Shown in pieces: positions 1 through 8,712 of a stretch of 20,356 bases of DNA. A model generated the notes under the pieces. The model made no database searches. It had not been told where the DNA came from and was given only the letters and a program-made list of their open reading frames with translations. A program made the translations under genes and the position numbers. The stretch spans positions 1 through 20,356 of the forward strand of contig WLOZ01000004.1 in NCBI GenBank assembly GCA_009699025.1, written 5' to 3'. Positions within the stretch are counted from its first letter, which is position 1. The number at the start of each line of letters is the position of its first letter. Source of the DNA: Actinomycetota bacterium. GTDB taxonomy: Bacteria; Actinomycetota; Actinomycetes; S36-B12; CAIYMF01.

Positions 1-330
1 GCTCAGCGGAATGATCGTGAGCCCCGACTCGCGCGTCTTGCTGACGAGTTTGTTGATCTCCTCGCCGTGCAGCAGCAGTTTGCGCTTGCGCCTCGGCTCG
101 TGATTGGTCCAGGTGCCCTGGGTGTACTCAGGAATGTGCACCCCGTAGAGCCATACCTCGCCACCCTCGACCGCCGCGTAGCCGTCGACGAGCGAGGCCC
201 GCCCCTGCCGCAGCGACTTCACCTCGGTGCCGGTGAGCACAATGCCCGCCTCGTAGGTGTTCTCGATGTGGTAGTCGTGACGCGCCTTACGGTTCTGGGC
301 GACCAGCTTCCGCCCCTTCTCCCTCGGCAT
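1..330 (-). CDS. smpB: SsrA-binding protein SmpB, 5' part (window edge)
   Basis: The first 110 codons of SmpB are visible; the gene continues past position 1, so roughly the last 45-50 codons of a usual 155-160-aa protein are missing. SmpB binds tmRNA and brings it to stalled ribosomes for trans-translation. The fragment opens [20 protein letters not shown] and contains family blocks such as [19 protein letters not shown] (about residues 28-46), [10 protein letters not shown] (about 68-77) and the basic stretch [11 protein letters not shown] that supports RNA binding. The ATG at 330 lies 6 nt after the ftsX stop, so it is read as the distal gene of the ftsE-ftsX unit; only a weak Shine-Dalgarno is seen. 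The tmRNA gene itself, often near smpB, is not in the window. Confidence 0.96.
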   Translation of the reverse strand, partial: MPREKGRKLVAQNRKARHDYHIENTYEAGIVLTGTEVKSLRQGRASLVDGYAAVEGGEVWLYGVHIPEYTQGTWTNHEPRRKRKLLLHGEEINKLVSKTRESGLTIIPLS

Positions 331-336
331 GGCCGA

Positions 337-1245
337 TCAGACCTGAAGGTACTTGCGCAGGGTGAGGAAGGCCGCGAGCGCCGACAGCACGATACCGGTG
401 AGGAACACCACCGGAGCGATAGTCCACACCGTCTCCCAGCCCACGAACGACGTGAACTTGAAGGTCTCGGCCAGCACTCCGTCGATGAGGAACTTCTTCA
501 CTCCCACGAGTGCCAGCACGGCAAAACCCGCCCCGATAGAGGCCGCCGTGGCCGCCTCCATGAGGAACGGAAGCTGGATGTACAGGTTGGAGGCACCCAC
601 CAGCCGCATGATGCCGGTCTCACGGCGGCGCGAGAAAGCAGCAACGCGCATGGTGTTTGCGATGAGCAGCATGGTGACGATCAGCATGGCAATCGAAATG
701 GTGAGGGCGAGGGCCTGCAGGCCGCCGAGGGCCTTGAAGAGGCGATCGAGCGCCTGACGCTGGTCGCGGACGTCCTCGACCCCGGGACGACCCTGGAAGG
801 CCGACGCCACCACGGCGTACTTGGTGGGGTCGGACAACTTCACGCGGAACGACTCAGGCATTTGGTTGACCGTGGCGTTCTCGGCCAGGGGTGAGCCCTT
901 GAACTGCTGCTGGAATCGCGCGAACGCCTCGGCCTGCGACTCGAAATACACCTGCTCGACCACGGGGCTGAGCGACTCGAGGTCGGCCTTGATCTGATTA
1001 GTCTGCGCCTTGGTGATCTGGCCCGCGCTGCAGGAACTGGCCTCGCTTACCTTGCCGCACAGGAAGAGTGAGACCTCGACCTTGTCGTACCAGTAGTCCT
1101 TCATCTGGTCGACCTGCGCGCGCACGAGCAGCCCGCCGCCGAACAGGCCGAGGGAGACAGCCACCGTGATGATGACGGCGACGGTCATCGTGAGGTTGCG
1201 CCGCAGGCCGGTGCCCACTTCGCCCAGCACGAACTTCGCACGCAT
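337..1245 (-). CDS. ftsX: Cell division ABC transporter permease FtsX
   Basis: FtsX is the membrane partner of the FtsE ATPase. The complex sits at the divisome and controls peptidoglycan hydrolases through the extracellular domain of FtsX. The 302-aa protein has the family's topology: a first membrane helix at about 20-42, a large extracellular domain at about 43-177, and three helices at about 178-200, 226-249 and 275-297. A conserved cytoplasmic block RRRETGIMRLVGAS (206-219) follows helix 2. Two cysteines, Cys63 and Cys72, lie close together early in the extracellular domain and could form a disulfide. The ATG is preceded by GGAAGAGGG, 6 nt away, which supports this start. It lies 21 nt after the ftsE stop and 6 nt before smpB, consistent with one transcript. 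Confidence 0.97.
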   Translation of the reverse strand: MRAKFVLGEVGTGLRRNLTMTVAVIITVAVSLGLFGGGLLVRAQVDQMKDYWYDKVEVSLFLCGKVSEASSCSAGQITKAQTNQIKADLESLSPVVEQVYFESQAEAFARFQQQFKGSPLAENATVNQMPESFRVKLSDPTKYAVVASAFQGRPGVEDVRDQRQALDRLFKALGGLQALALTISIAMLIVTMLLIANTMRVAAFSRRRETGIMRLVGASNLYIQLPFLMEAATAASIGAGFAVLALVGVKKFLIDGVLAETFKFTSFVGWETVWTIAPVVFLTGIVLSALAAFLTLRKYLQV

Positions 1246-1266
1246 GGTGTTCCCTCTTCCGATGCT

Positions 1267-1956
<690 letters not shown>

Positions 1957-1996
1957 GGTGCTCCTGCAGGTCCTCTCGGGGGCGGGCATGCTCACG

Positions 1997-2027
1997 GACT
2001 GACTTCAGTCTACGTCTCACATGAGAC
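1997..2027. promoter_or_regulatory. Two adjacent 14-bp palindromes upstream of ftsE
   Basis: GACTGA-CT-TCAGTC (1997-2010) and GTCTCA-CA-TGAGAC (2014-2027) are two perfect inverted repeats, each with 6-bp arms and a 2-nt centre, separated by 3 bp. Their centres are 17 bp apart. A TAGACT on the minus strand (2012-2007) is a possible -10 element overlapping them; transcription starting near 2000 would give ftsE a leader of about 45 nt. The layout resembles an operator over a promoter, but no known regulator's site was recognised. Confidence 0.4.
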
Positions 2028-2166
2028 CCCACCCACCTCGTAGCCCGCTCGGCTGCCCCCGAGTGTCGCCGCGTCCGGCGTGCACCCACCCAGCGACCTG
2101 CCATCGAGGTTGCCCACACCGCACCGCAGCCAGTACGACACACAGAATCGCGGATCGTGCAGACAA

Positions 2167-2202
2167 TCAGAAATTCAGAAAATCAGAAAGTCAGAAAGTC
2201 AG
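2167..2202. repeat. 8-bp tandem repeat TCAGAAAN, 4.5 copies
   Basis: Units TCAGAAAT, TCAGAAAA, TCAGAAAG, TCAGAAAG and a final TCAG run head to tail without gaps. Only the eighth base varies. The tract is much richer in A+T than the surrounding DNA and lies in the non-coding gap between prfB and ftsE, about 210-245 nt upstream of the ftsE start. It could alter promoter strength, be bent or easily melted DNA, or simply be a slippage-prone microsatellite. Confidence 0.9.
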
Positions 2203-2293
2203 CCGCGTGTGAATCGGAAGGTGTGCTAGCTCGGCCCGCGACACACCGCACCCGACGGGAGAGATCCCGCTGCTTCGTGACTCGGCTCGGTGC

Positions 2294-3400
2294 TCAGCCC
2301 TGCTGCTGCCGACGCCAGCGGATTCCGGACTCAATGAACGCATCGATTTCACCGTCGAGAACCGCAGACGTGTTGCCGGTCTCAGTCTCGGTGCGCAGGT
2401 CCTTGACCATCTGGTACGGGTGCAGCACGTACGAGCGCATCTGATTGCCCCACGAGCCGGCTGTCTCGCCCTTGAGTGCGTTGATCTTGGCCTGCTCCTG
2501 CTGGCGAGTGCGCTCGAGTAGTTTGGCCTGCAGCACCGCCATGGCTGTGGCCTTGTTCTGGATTTGGCTGCGCTCGTTTTGGCACGACACCACGATGCCT
2601 GACGGAATGTGGGTGAGTCGCACCGCGGAGTCGGTGGTGTTAACGCCCTGTCCGCCCGGCCCGCTCGAGCGGTACACGTCGATGCGCAGTTCGTCCTCAG
2701 GAATCTCGATCGACTCGGTCTGCTCGACCACCGGGATCACTTCCACCCCCGCGAACGAGGTCTGTCGGCGGCCCTGGTTGTCGAAGGGCGAGATGCGCAC
2801 GAGTCGATGGGTTCCCTGCTCGACCGAGAGCGTTCCGTAGGCGAACGGCACCTTCACAGCAAAGGTGGCGGACTTGATTCCCGCCTCCTCGGCGTACGAC
2901 GTGTCGTACACCTCAAACGGCCAGCCGTGGCGCTCGCAGTAGCGCGTGTACATGCGCAGCAGCATTTCGGCCCAGTCGGCGGCGTCGACGCCCCCCGCCT
3001 CGGCCCGAATGGTGATGAGGGCCTCGCGCGAGTCGTACTCACCCGACAGGAGTGTGCGCACCTCGAGTTCACCCACCGTGGTGGTGAGTGAGGCGAGCTC
3101 GACCTCGACCTCGGCCAGCGTGTCGACATCATCCTCGGCCTCGGCGAGTTCGAGCATCACCGCAAGGTCGTCGAGGCGCACCCGCAGCGTGCGGGCTCGG
3201 GCGAGTTCACTCTGTAGGAACGACAGTCTGCTGGTCACCACCTGGGCGTGGGCCTGGTCGTCCCAGAGGTTGGGCACCGAGGCCTGTGCCTCGAGGTCGG
3301 CGATCTCCAGTACGAGCTTGGGCAGGTCGATCACTTGCTCGATGCTGGCCATCGTGGCGTCGAGGGCAGCGAGCGACTCGGAGATCTCGGGGGCGGCCAT
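2294..3400 (-). CDS. prfB: Peptide chain release factor 2 (RF2)
   Basis: RF2 recognises UGA and UAA stop codons and triggers peptidyl-tRNA hydrolysis. The 368-aa product has the anticodon-like SPF tripeptide at 204-206 ([15 protein letters not shown] context), which marks RF2 rather than RF1, and the catalytic GGQ at 249-251 in SGPGGQGVN. The reading frame is continuous through the N-terminal region where many bacteria have a programmed +1 frameshift with an in-frame TGA, so autoregulation by frameshifting is absent here. The start ATG has no clear Shine-Dalgarno; a TAGGCT lies 8 nt upstream and may drive a near-leaderless mRNA. It precedes ftsE-ftsX-smpB in the usual actinobacterial order. 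Confidence 0.97.
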   Translation of the reverse strand: MAAPEISESLAALDATMASIEQVIDLPKLVLEIADLEAQASVPNLWDDQAHAQVVTSRLSFLQSELARARTLRVRLDDLAVMLELAEAEDDVDTLAEVEVELASLTTTVGELEVRTLLSGEYDSREALITIRAEAGGVDAADWAEMLLRMYTRYCERHGWPFEVYDTSYAEEAGIKSATFAVKVPFAYGTLSVEQGTHRLVRISPFDNQGRRQTSFAGVEVIPVVEQTESIEIPEDELRIDVYRSSGPGGQGVNTTDSAVRLTHIPSGIVVSCQNERSQIQNKATAMAVLQAKLLERTRQQEQAKINALKGETAGSWGNQMRSYVLHPYQMVKDLRTETETGNTSAVLDGEIDAFIESGIRWRRQQQG

Positions 3401-3401
3401 G

Positions 3402-3420
3402 TTAGGTAAGCCTAGGCGGA
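3402..3420 (+). promoter_or_regulatory. Partial match to the DtxR/IdeR iron box
   Basis: The 19 bases TTAGGTAAGCCTAGGCGGA match the mycobacterial IdeR consensus TWAGGTWAGSCTWACCTWA at 15 positions. All of the first 13 match, and the errors are confined to the right half. The site overlaps the candidate prfB -10 hexamer. A release-factor gene is not a known IdeR target, so this could be chance. Confidence 0.25.
3409..3414 (-). promoter_or_regulatory. Candidate -10 element of prfB
   Basis: The minus strand reads TAGGCT, matching the TAnnnT -10 pattern, and ends 8 nt before the prfB ATG. No Shine-Dalgarno is visible between them, so the transcript may have no leader or a 1-2-nt leader. No good -35 element is seen. 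Confidence 0.4.
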
Positions 3421-3656
3421 CGGGGTCTGCGTAGGCTCACGGCATGGCCGGCTGCCTCGGTCCCGCCTAGTCGCGGCGGCCGCGTGCCGTCGTCCACCGC
3501 CGGATTGTCACGCTGCGCCACGAATTGCTTGCGGTAGGTAGGGGCTTTCACCCGGCCGGCCTAGTGCGGGGGCCATGTGCGCGACAATCGGCGGTCCGAT
3601 GTCCCCCATTCGGCTGACTCGCCGGCCGCCGAGGGGGCTAGCCCGACCCAGATGGC

Positions 3657-6600
3657 TCAGCCGTTGCCGGTGGCGGTGCCGCCGGACCCGCCCTGAGCCA
3701 CCAGCGCGCGCAGCGCCCGCAGTGCCACCGACAGCGCCGCGATGTCGGCGCTGTCGAGGGCGGTGATCTCGGCCAGGGTTCCCCTCGCGCGACGCACGCC
3801 CTCAGACTGGCCGGCCTCCCAGCGGTCGATGCGCTCGGCCGGTTCGAGGCCCGCCGGGGTCGACCTGAGGATGCGCGAGGTCAGTGCGGCCAGCGCCGTA
3901 TAGAGATCCGAGCGGAGGGCCGCCCTCGCGAGGCTCGACCAGCGGTCGGTGCGAGTGAGTGCTGTGATGCGGAGCAGGAGCAGGTCGCCCCCGAAGCGCT
4001 CGGACACCGCGAAGTACAGATCGGTGACGCTCGCGGGGTCCTCCCCCACCTTGCGGGCGATTTCGATGACGTCCAGCAGAGAGAACAGGTCGAGCAGCAC
4101 CGCGACGTCGGTCGCGAGTTCGCGCGGGGCCCCCGCATCGACCAGCGCGTCGACTCGAGCCGCCAGTCGACGCGCCTCCGCCCCCCTCAGGAGTCCGGGG
4201 ACGAGTGGCGCGAGCCGGCGTACCTCGTCGCGGAAGGTGGCCACCTCGGCATCGACGTCGACGGCACCACCTCGGGTTTGAAGGGTCCACCGAGTCGCAC
4301 GGTCGAGCAGGCGGCGAGCCTCGAGCAGCAGGTCGGCCTGCACCTGCGCCGGGGCGCTGCTGTCGAGTTCCTCGATGCGCCGCCACACCTCGTGCAGCCC
4401 AAACACTTCGGTGGCCACGCGGAAGCCGCGTGCGATGTCGATGGCCGCCGCACCGGTCTCCTCCGCCACCCGGAACGGGTACGACACCCCACCGCGATTG
4501 ATCATGTCGTTGCTGGTCATGGTGCTGACGATCTCGTCACTCAGGGGGTGCGAGAGCAGTCGCTCGCCGAACGCGCTCACCACCGCCTCGGGGAAGTAGT
4601 CGCGCAGCAGCCGCGCGAACCACGGCTCGCGCGACAGACCGGCGGGCAGAAGATCAGCGGTCAGCGCGATCTTCACGTGGGCGGCGAGCACGCAGAGCTC
4701 GGGCGCAACGAGTCCGAGTCCGAGGGCAGCCCGGCGCTCGAGCTCGACCTCGCTCGGCAGCGCCTCGAGGATGCGATCAAGGTCAGCGGTTTCCTCAAGG
4801 CTCTGCAGGAGTCGCCGATGCACGCTGAGCATCGACCCCACCTGCTGCTCGTCAACGGCCAGCATCAGGTTCTGCTGGTAGTTGTCGGCCAGCACGAGCC
4901 GCGCCACGTCGTGAGTCATCGACTCGAGCAGCGGCGTCCGGTCGTCAGCCGCCAGCGAGCCGTCGCGCACGGCCGCGTCGAGCAGGACCTTGATGTTGAC
5001 CTCGTGGTCGGAGGTGTCGACGCCCGCCGAGTTATCGATGGCATCGGTGTTGAGCAGCACCCCCGCCTGCGCCGCCTCGACCCGACCAAGCTGGGTGAGT
5101 CCGAGGTTGCCGCCTTCGGCGACCACGCGACACCGCAACTGGTCGCCATTAACCCGGATGCCGTCATTGGCCTTATCGCCCACATCGAGGTGGCTCTCGC
5201 CGCGGGCCTTCACGTAGGTGCCGATGCCGCCGTTCCAGAGCAGGTCGACGCGCGCGCGAAGAATTGCCCCCAGGAGGTCGTTCGGCGCAAGCTCGACAAC
5301 CTCCTCACCGAGGTCGAGCAACTGCCTCATCTGCGCGCTCACCGGAATGAACTTGGCCGAGCGGGCGAAGACACCGCCCCCGGCCGAGATCAGCGCCGGG
5401 TCATAGTCGGCCCACGACGAGCGTGGCAGGTCGAACAGCCTGCGCCGCTCGTGGAATGACCGCGAGGCGTCGGGCTCGGGATCAATGAATACGTGGCGGT
5501 GGTCGAAGGCGGCCACGAGCTGGAGGTGCTCCGACAGCAGCATGCCGTTTCCGAAGACGTCGCCACTCATGTCGCCGATGCCAACCACGCGGAAGCCCTC
5601 ATGCCGTACGTCGACACCGAGCCCGCGAAAGTGGCGCGACACCGACTCCCACGCCCCTCGCGCGGTGATGCCCATCTCCTTGTGGTCGTACCCGGCCGAC
5701 CCGCCCGAGGCGAAGGCGTCGCCGAGCCAGAAGCCGTGCTCGAGCGAGATCGCGTTCGCAATGTCGGAGAAAGTGGCGGTGCCCTTATCGGCAGCGACCA
5801 CGAGGTAGGGGTCGTCGCCGTCGCGCCGCACCACCTGCAGCGGCGGCTGCACCACGCCGTTGACGAGGTTGTCGGTCACGTCGAGCAGGGCCGATACGAA
5901 CAGCCGGTAGCACGCAATGCCCTCGGCCAGCACCGCCTCGCGGTCGGTGGGGTCGACCGTTGCCGAGCACACGAACCCACCCTTGGCACCCACCGGCACG
6001 ATCACCGCGTTCTTGACCATCTGCGCCTTCACCAGACCGAGAACCTCGGTGCGAAAGTCCTCGCGCCGATCACTCCACCTCAGGCCGCCGCGCGCTACCC
6101 GGCCGAAGCGCAGGTGAACCCCCGACACTCGAGGCGAGTGCACCCAGATCTCGAACTCGGGCCGTGGCGCGGGCGCGTCTGGAATTGTGCGCGGCAGCAA
6201 CTTCACCGCGATGACCTCCGGCCCCGACCCGTCGTCGCCTCGCTGGTACATGTTGGTGCGCACGACGGCCAGCACGATTGACAGCAGCGAGCGCACGATG
6301 CGGTCCTCGTCGAGGCTCGCGATCGCGTCGAGTCGCTTCCTGATCGAGCCGACGAGAGCCCCGTCATCACCGTCGTCGCGGCGCTGGGGGTCACACCGAC
6401 CCTCGAACACCTCGACGAGGTCGCGCACGAGTTCAGCATGAAGGCACAGGACCTGCTCGGAGTAGCGCTGACTGAAGGGGGTGCCGAGCTGGCGCGCGTA
6501 GGCCATCAGGGTCTGCACGAGCGCGACCTGACGCCAGTCGAGCCCGGCGCTCACCACCAGGGCTGCGAATCCGTCGCGGTCGATGCGCGACTCCCAGGCG

Positions 6601-8486
6601 GCGGTGAATGCCTCGCCGAACCGTCGCTCGAGCCCCACCGACGCCGACTCCACCCCCGACGGGGGCAGGGTCAGGCCGAAGTCGTAGATCCACCCGGGCT
6701 CATGGCCGACCCTGCGGATCGCATACGGACGCTCGTCGACCACACCCACGCCGAGGTTCTGCAGCACGGGCAGCATCTCCGAGAGCGACATCGCCGCACC
6801 GACTCGGTACACCTTGAATCGACGCTCGGCGACGTCCTCCGCCACTCCCGGAGTCCGATACATCTGCACCGCCATCGAGCGGCCCGCGCCTAGCGAGCTC
6901 AGCAGGCGGGTGTCGGCGAGCCCCGCCTCCGCCGAGAAGTCCTCCTTGTAGGCCTCGGGGAATCCGCCCTCGTAGCTCGCGGCGAACACCGCACCCTCCG
7001 CTGGCGACATGGCTGCGTCGACGGCCTCGCGGAAGTGGTCGTCCCACGACTTCGTGGCATCTTCGAGTCGCCGCTCGAGCTCAGCGGTGTCAACCCGCGG
7101 AAGCAAGCGTCCTGTCTCAACCCTCACCAGGAAGTGCAGTCGAGCGAGTACCGACTCGCTCACCCTCGCCGTGAAGTCGATGCTCTCGGCCTCGAAGGAC
7201 TCGCGCAATTGCCCCTGCATACGCTCGCGCACGGTGGTCGTGTAACGGTCACGCGGGAGGTACACGATGGCCGAGGCAAAGCGGCCAAAAGCGTCGTAGC
7301 GCAGGAAGAGCCTGGTCTGGCGCCGCTCCTGAAGCTGCAGCATCTGGATGGCGAAGTCGAAGAGCTGGTCGACCTCGATCTCGAACAGCTCGTCGCGCGG
7401 ATACGTCTCGAGGAACTGCATCAGGTCACGGCCGTCATGGCTGGCGGGCGGCAGACTCGCGCGCTGTACCACCTGCTCGACCTTTCGCCGCACCACCGGG
7501 ATCTCTGTCACCGACTGCGAGTACGCGGTGGCCGCGTAGAGGCCCACGAAACGGTGCTCGCCCACCACCCTGCCCGCCTCGTCGAGCTTCTTGACCCCCA
7601 CGTAGTCGAGGTACACCGGGCGATGCACGGTGGAGCGCCGGTTGGCTTTGGTGAGCACGAGCAGGTGCGGCTCGAGCGCGATTACCCGCGCCTCCGGGCT
7701 GAGCTTGGCGAACGACGTGGAGGTTGCCTGGTCGTGGCGCATCACCCCGAGGGCAGTGTCGTCGACCGCCTCCAGCGAGTCGCCGTCGCCCTCAGCGCCA
7801 AGCGCGTACTCGCGGTATCCCACAAAGGTGAAGTTGTCGTCGGCAAGCCAGCGAAGAAGCTCCTGCGCGTCGGACACGTCGGCGTCACTGATACCGGGGG
7901 CAGGGTCCCGCCCGACGCTGTCAGCGAGGGCGAGCGCCCGGTCTCGCATGGCGACCCAGTCTGCAACCGACAATCGCACATCGCCCAGAACGTCGCGCAG
8001 GCTGAGGGCGAGGGCCGTCAGGTCGTCCGCTGGCAGCGGCTCGAACTCGAGGTGCATCCACGACTCCACGATCGCCTCGGGGTCAGTGTCGTGATCGTCG
8101 ACCACCGCCTGCAGGCTCGACTGCTCGTCACGACGCACCCGTAGTTGAGGGTGCACGATCAGTGACAGGCTCCGCCCCAGCCGCAGCAGGGCCCCAGTGA
8201 CCGAGTCGACGAGGAATGGCATGTCATCGGTGACGATGTCGATGGCACCGGGCCCCACGATCTCGACGACGTCGGCTCCCCTCGGCCGGGTTGCCCCGGC
8301 CCGGGCATGACTCGTGACCATCGCAGCGAGGTCAGAGGGGCGGCGGGCAACGAGATCATCAACGCCCACCGAGCGGAAGTACCGCGCCACGAGATCGGCG
8401 GCCGCAGCACGGTCTCTGGGCAGCCCCTCAGGAAGTACTGCCAGTGTCGCGACCTCGTCGAGCAGCCGCTGCCTTGCTTCGTCCAC
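3657..8486 (-). CDS. gdh: Large NAD-dependent glutamate dehydrogenase
   Basis: This is a 1609-aa member of the very large (about 180 kDa) NAD-specific glutamate dehydrogenase class known from Streptomyces clavuligerus (about 1650 aa) and M. tuberculosis Rv2476c. It oxidises glutamate to 2-oxoglutarate and ammonia, mainly in amino-acid catabolism. The N-terminal half is the family's regulatory part (for example YLPRDRYTT and FTARVSES). The catalytic core follows: GGLRWSDRREDFRTEVLGLV at about 798-817, KNAVIVPVGAKGGF at about 820-833, and the glycine-rich IGDMSGDVFGNGM near 968-980, which suits dinucleotide binding. I choose the GTG at 8486 because GGGAG lies 5 nt upstream; the frame remains open to 8603, but that ATG sits inside a hairpin with no ribosome binding site. 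It lies alone between the HAD gene and prfB. Confidence 0.95.
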   Translation of the reverse strand: MDEARQRLLDEVATLAVLPEGLPRDRAAAADLVARYFRSVGVDDLVARRPSDLAAMVTSHARAGATRPRGADVVEIVGPGAIDIVTDDMPFLVDSVTGALLRLGRSLSLIVHPQLRVRRDEQSSLQAVVDDHDTDPEAIVESWMHLEFEPLPADDLTALALSLRDVLGDVRLSVADWVAMRDRALALADSVGRDPAPGISDADVSDAQELLRWLADDNFTFVGYREYALGAEGDGDSLEAVDDTALGVMRHDQATSTSFAKLSPEARVIALEPHLLVLTKANRRSTVHRPVYLDYVGVKKLDEAGRVVGEHRFVGLYAATAYSQSVTEIPVVRRKVEQVVQRASLPPASHDGRDLMQFLETYPRDELFEIEVDQLFDFAIQMLQLQERRQTRLFLRYDAFGRFASAIVYLPRDRYTTTVRERMQGQLRESFEAESIDFTARVSESVLARLHFLVRVETGRLLPRVDTAELERRLEDATKSWDDHFREAVDAAMSPAEGAVFAASYEGGFPEAYKEDFSAEAGLADTRLLSSLGAGRSMAVQMYRTPGVAEDVAERRFKVYRVGAAMSLSEMLPVLQNLGVGVVDERPYAIRRVGHEPGWIYDFGLTLPPSGVESASVGLERRFGEAFTAAWESRIDRDGFAALVVSAGLDWRQVALVQTLMAYARQLGTPFSQRYSEQVLCLHAELVRDLVEVFEGRCDPQRRDDGDDGALVGSIRKRLDAIASLDEDRIVRSLLSIVLAVVRTNMYQRGDDGSGPEVIAVKLLPRTIPDAPAPRPEFEIWVHSPRVSGVHLRFGRVARGGLRWSDRREDFRTEVLGLVKAQMVKNAVIVPVGAKGGFVCSATVDPTDREAVLAEGIACYRLFVSALLDVTDNLVNGVVQPPLQVVRRDGDDPYLVVAADKGTATFSDIANAISLEHGFWLGDAFASGGSAGYDHKEMGITARGAWESVSRHFRGLGVDVRHEGFRVVGIGDMSGDVFGNGMLLSEHLQLVAAFDHRHVFIDPEPDASRSFHERRRLFDLPRSSWADYDPALISAGGGVFARSAKFIPVSAQMRQLLDLGEEVVELAPNDLLGAILRARVDLLWNGGIGTYVKARGESHLDVGDKANDGIRVNGDQLRCRVVAEGGNLGLTQLGRVEAAQAGVLLNTDAIDNSAGVDTSDHEVNIKVLLDAAVRDGSLAADDRTPLLESMTHDVARLVLADNYQQNLMLAVDEQQVGSMLSVHRRLLQSLEETADLDRILEALPSEVELERRAALGLGLVAPELCVLAAHVKIALTADLLPAGLSREPWFARLLRDYFPEAVVSAFGERLLSHPLSDEIVSTMTSNDMINRGGVSYPFRVAEETGAAAIDIARGFRVATEVFGLHEVWRRIEELDSSAPAQVQADLLLEARRLLDRATRWTLQTRGGAVDVDAEVATFRDEVRRLAPLVPGLLRGAEARRLAARVDALVDAGAPRELATDVAVLLDLFSLLDVIEIARKVGEDPASVTDLYFAVSERFGGDLLLLRITALTRTDRWSSLARAALRSDLYTALAALTSRILRSTPAGLEPAERIDRWEAGQSEGVRRARGTLAEITALDSADIAALSVALRALRALVAQGGSGGTATGNG

Positions 8487-8599
8487 TGCAACTCCCACGA
8501 CTAGGCCGGTGACGCGCACTGATCCCACCGTAGCCCCGACCCGAGCCCAGAGGGGGCATGCTGTGACCTCACTCGCCCGCAGCCGTCTCACTCGCTGAC

Positions 8600-8648
8600 C
8601 CATACGAAAGCGTCATTTAGCCCCCGCGGGTGTGACGCTTTCGTATGG
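8600..8648 (-). terminator. Long perfect hairpin downstream of the HAD gene
   Basis: Arms CCATACGAAAGCGTCA (8600-8615) and TGACGCTTTCGTATGG (8633-8648) are perfect 16-bp inverted repeats around a 17-nt loop, which itself contains the palindrome CCCGCGGG. It begins 64 nt after the HAD stop and ends 113 nt before the gdh start. There is no T-run, as in the hairpin-only terminators reported in actinobacteria. It most likely ends the APH-HAD transcript, but it could equally be a dispersed palindromic repeat. Confidence 0.65.
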
Positions 8649-8658
8649 ATGAGCGGAC

Positions 8659-8687
8659 GGGGTCGCGGGGTCGCGGGGTCCAGGGGG
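8659..8687 (+). other. G-quadruplex-type motif after the HAD gene
   Basis: Four guanine runs of 4, 4, 4 and 5 are separated by exactly 4 nt each (TCGC, TCGC, TCCA), the textbook pattern for an intramolecular G-quadruplex. The guanines are on the plus strand, the template strand for the leftward APH-HAD transcript. The motif lies 25 nt past the HAD stop and 10 nt before the long hairpin. Confidence 0.7.
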
Positions 8688-8712
8688 CCCAGCGCGCGCG
8701 AGAGGGGAGCCC

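Larger units (their letters stand above)
1957..2293. other. 337-nt gap between prfB and ftsE
   Basis: No convincing gene lies here; short open frames show no recognisable protein and are not placed behind a ribosome binding site. The stretch holds, in minus-strand order, a small possible hairpin CGGGA-gaga-TCCCG (2256-2269) about 25 nt after the prfB stop, the AT-rich 8-bp tandem repeat (2167-2202), the two palindromes (1997-2027) and the ftsE ribosome binding site. It probably carries the ftsE promoter. Confidence 0.5.
3401..3656. other. Spacer between gdh and prfB
   Basis: In these 256 nt I see no supported gene. A perfect 10-bp palindrome GGGCTAGCCC (3635-3644) lies 12 nt after the gdh stop, but it has no loop and no T-run, so it is not a clear terminator. 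The prfB promoter elements occupy the right-hand 20 nt in minus-strand terms (3401-3420). Confidence 0.5.

Noticed and set aside
2167..2202. CRISPR-like array
   Set aside because: Units are 8 bp with no spacers and no cas genes; it is a plain microsatellite.
2021..2212. Small plus-strand protein in the ftsE upstream gap
   Set aside because: Pro/Arg/His-rich, no ribosome binding site, and it spans the repeat tract; no support for coding.
2294..3400. Programmed +1 frameshift in prfB
   Set aside because: The frame is uninterrupted through the N-terminal region with no in-frame TGA and no slippery CTT-TGA-C context, so RF2 is encoded conventionally.
4278..5459. Plus-strand open frame of 393 codons
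   Set aside because: It is antisense to the conserved catalytic and C-terminal parts of gdh, has no recognisable domain and results from high GC content.
7035..8144. Plus-strand open frame of 369 codons
   Set aside because: Antisense to the N-terminal half of gdh; composition is that of a GC-rich shadow frame.
8487..8603. N-terminal extension of gdh from the ATG at 8603
   Set aside because: No ribosome binding site, the ATG lies inside the hairpin arm, and the GTG at 8486 has a good GGGAG.
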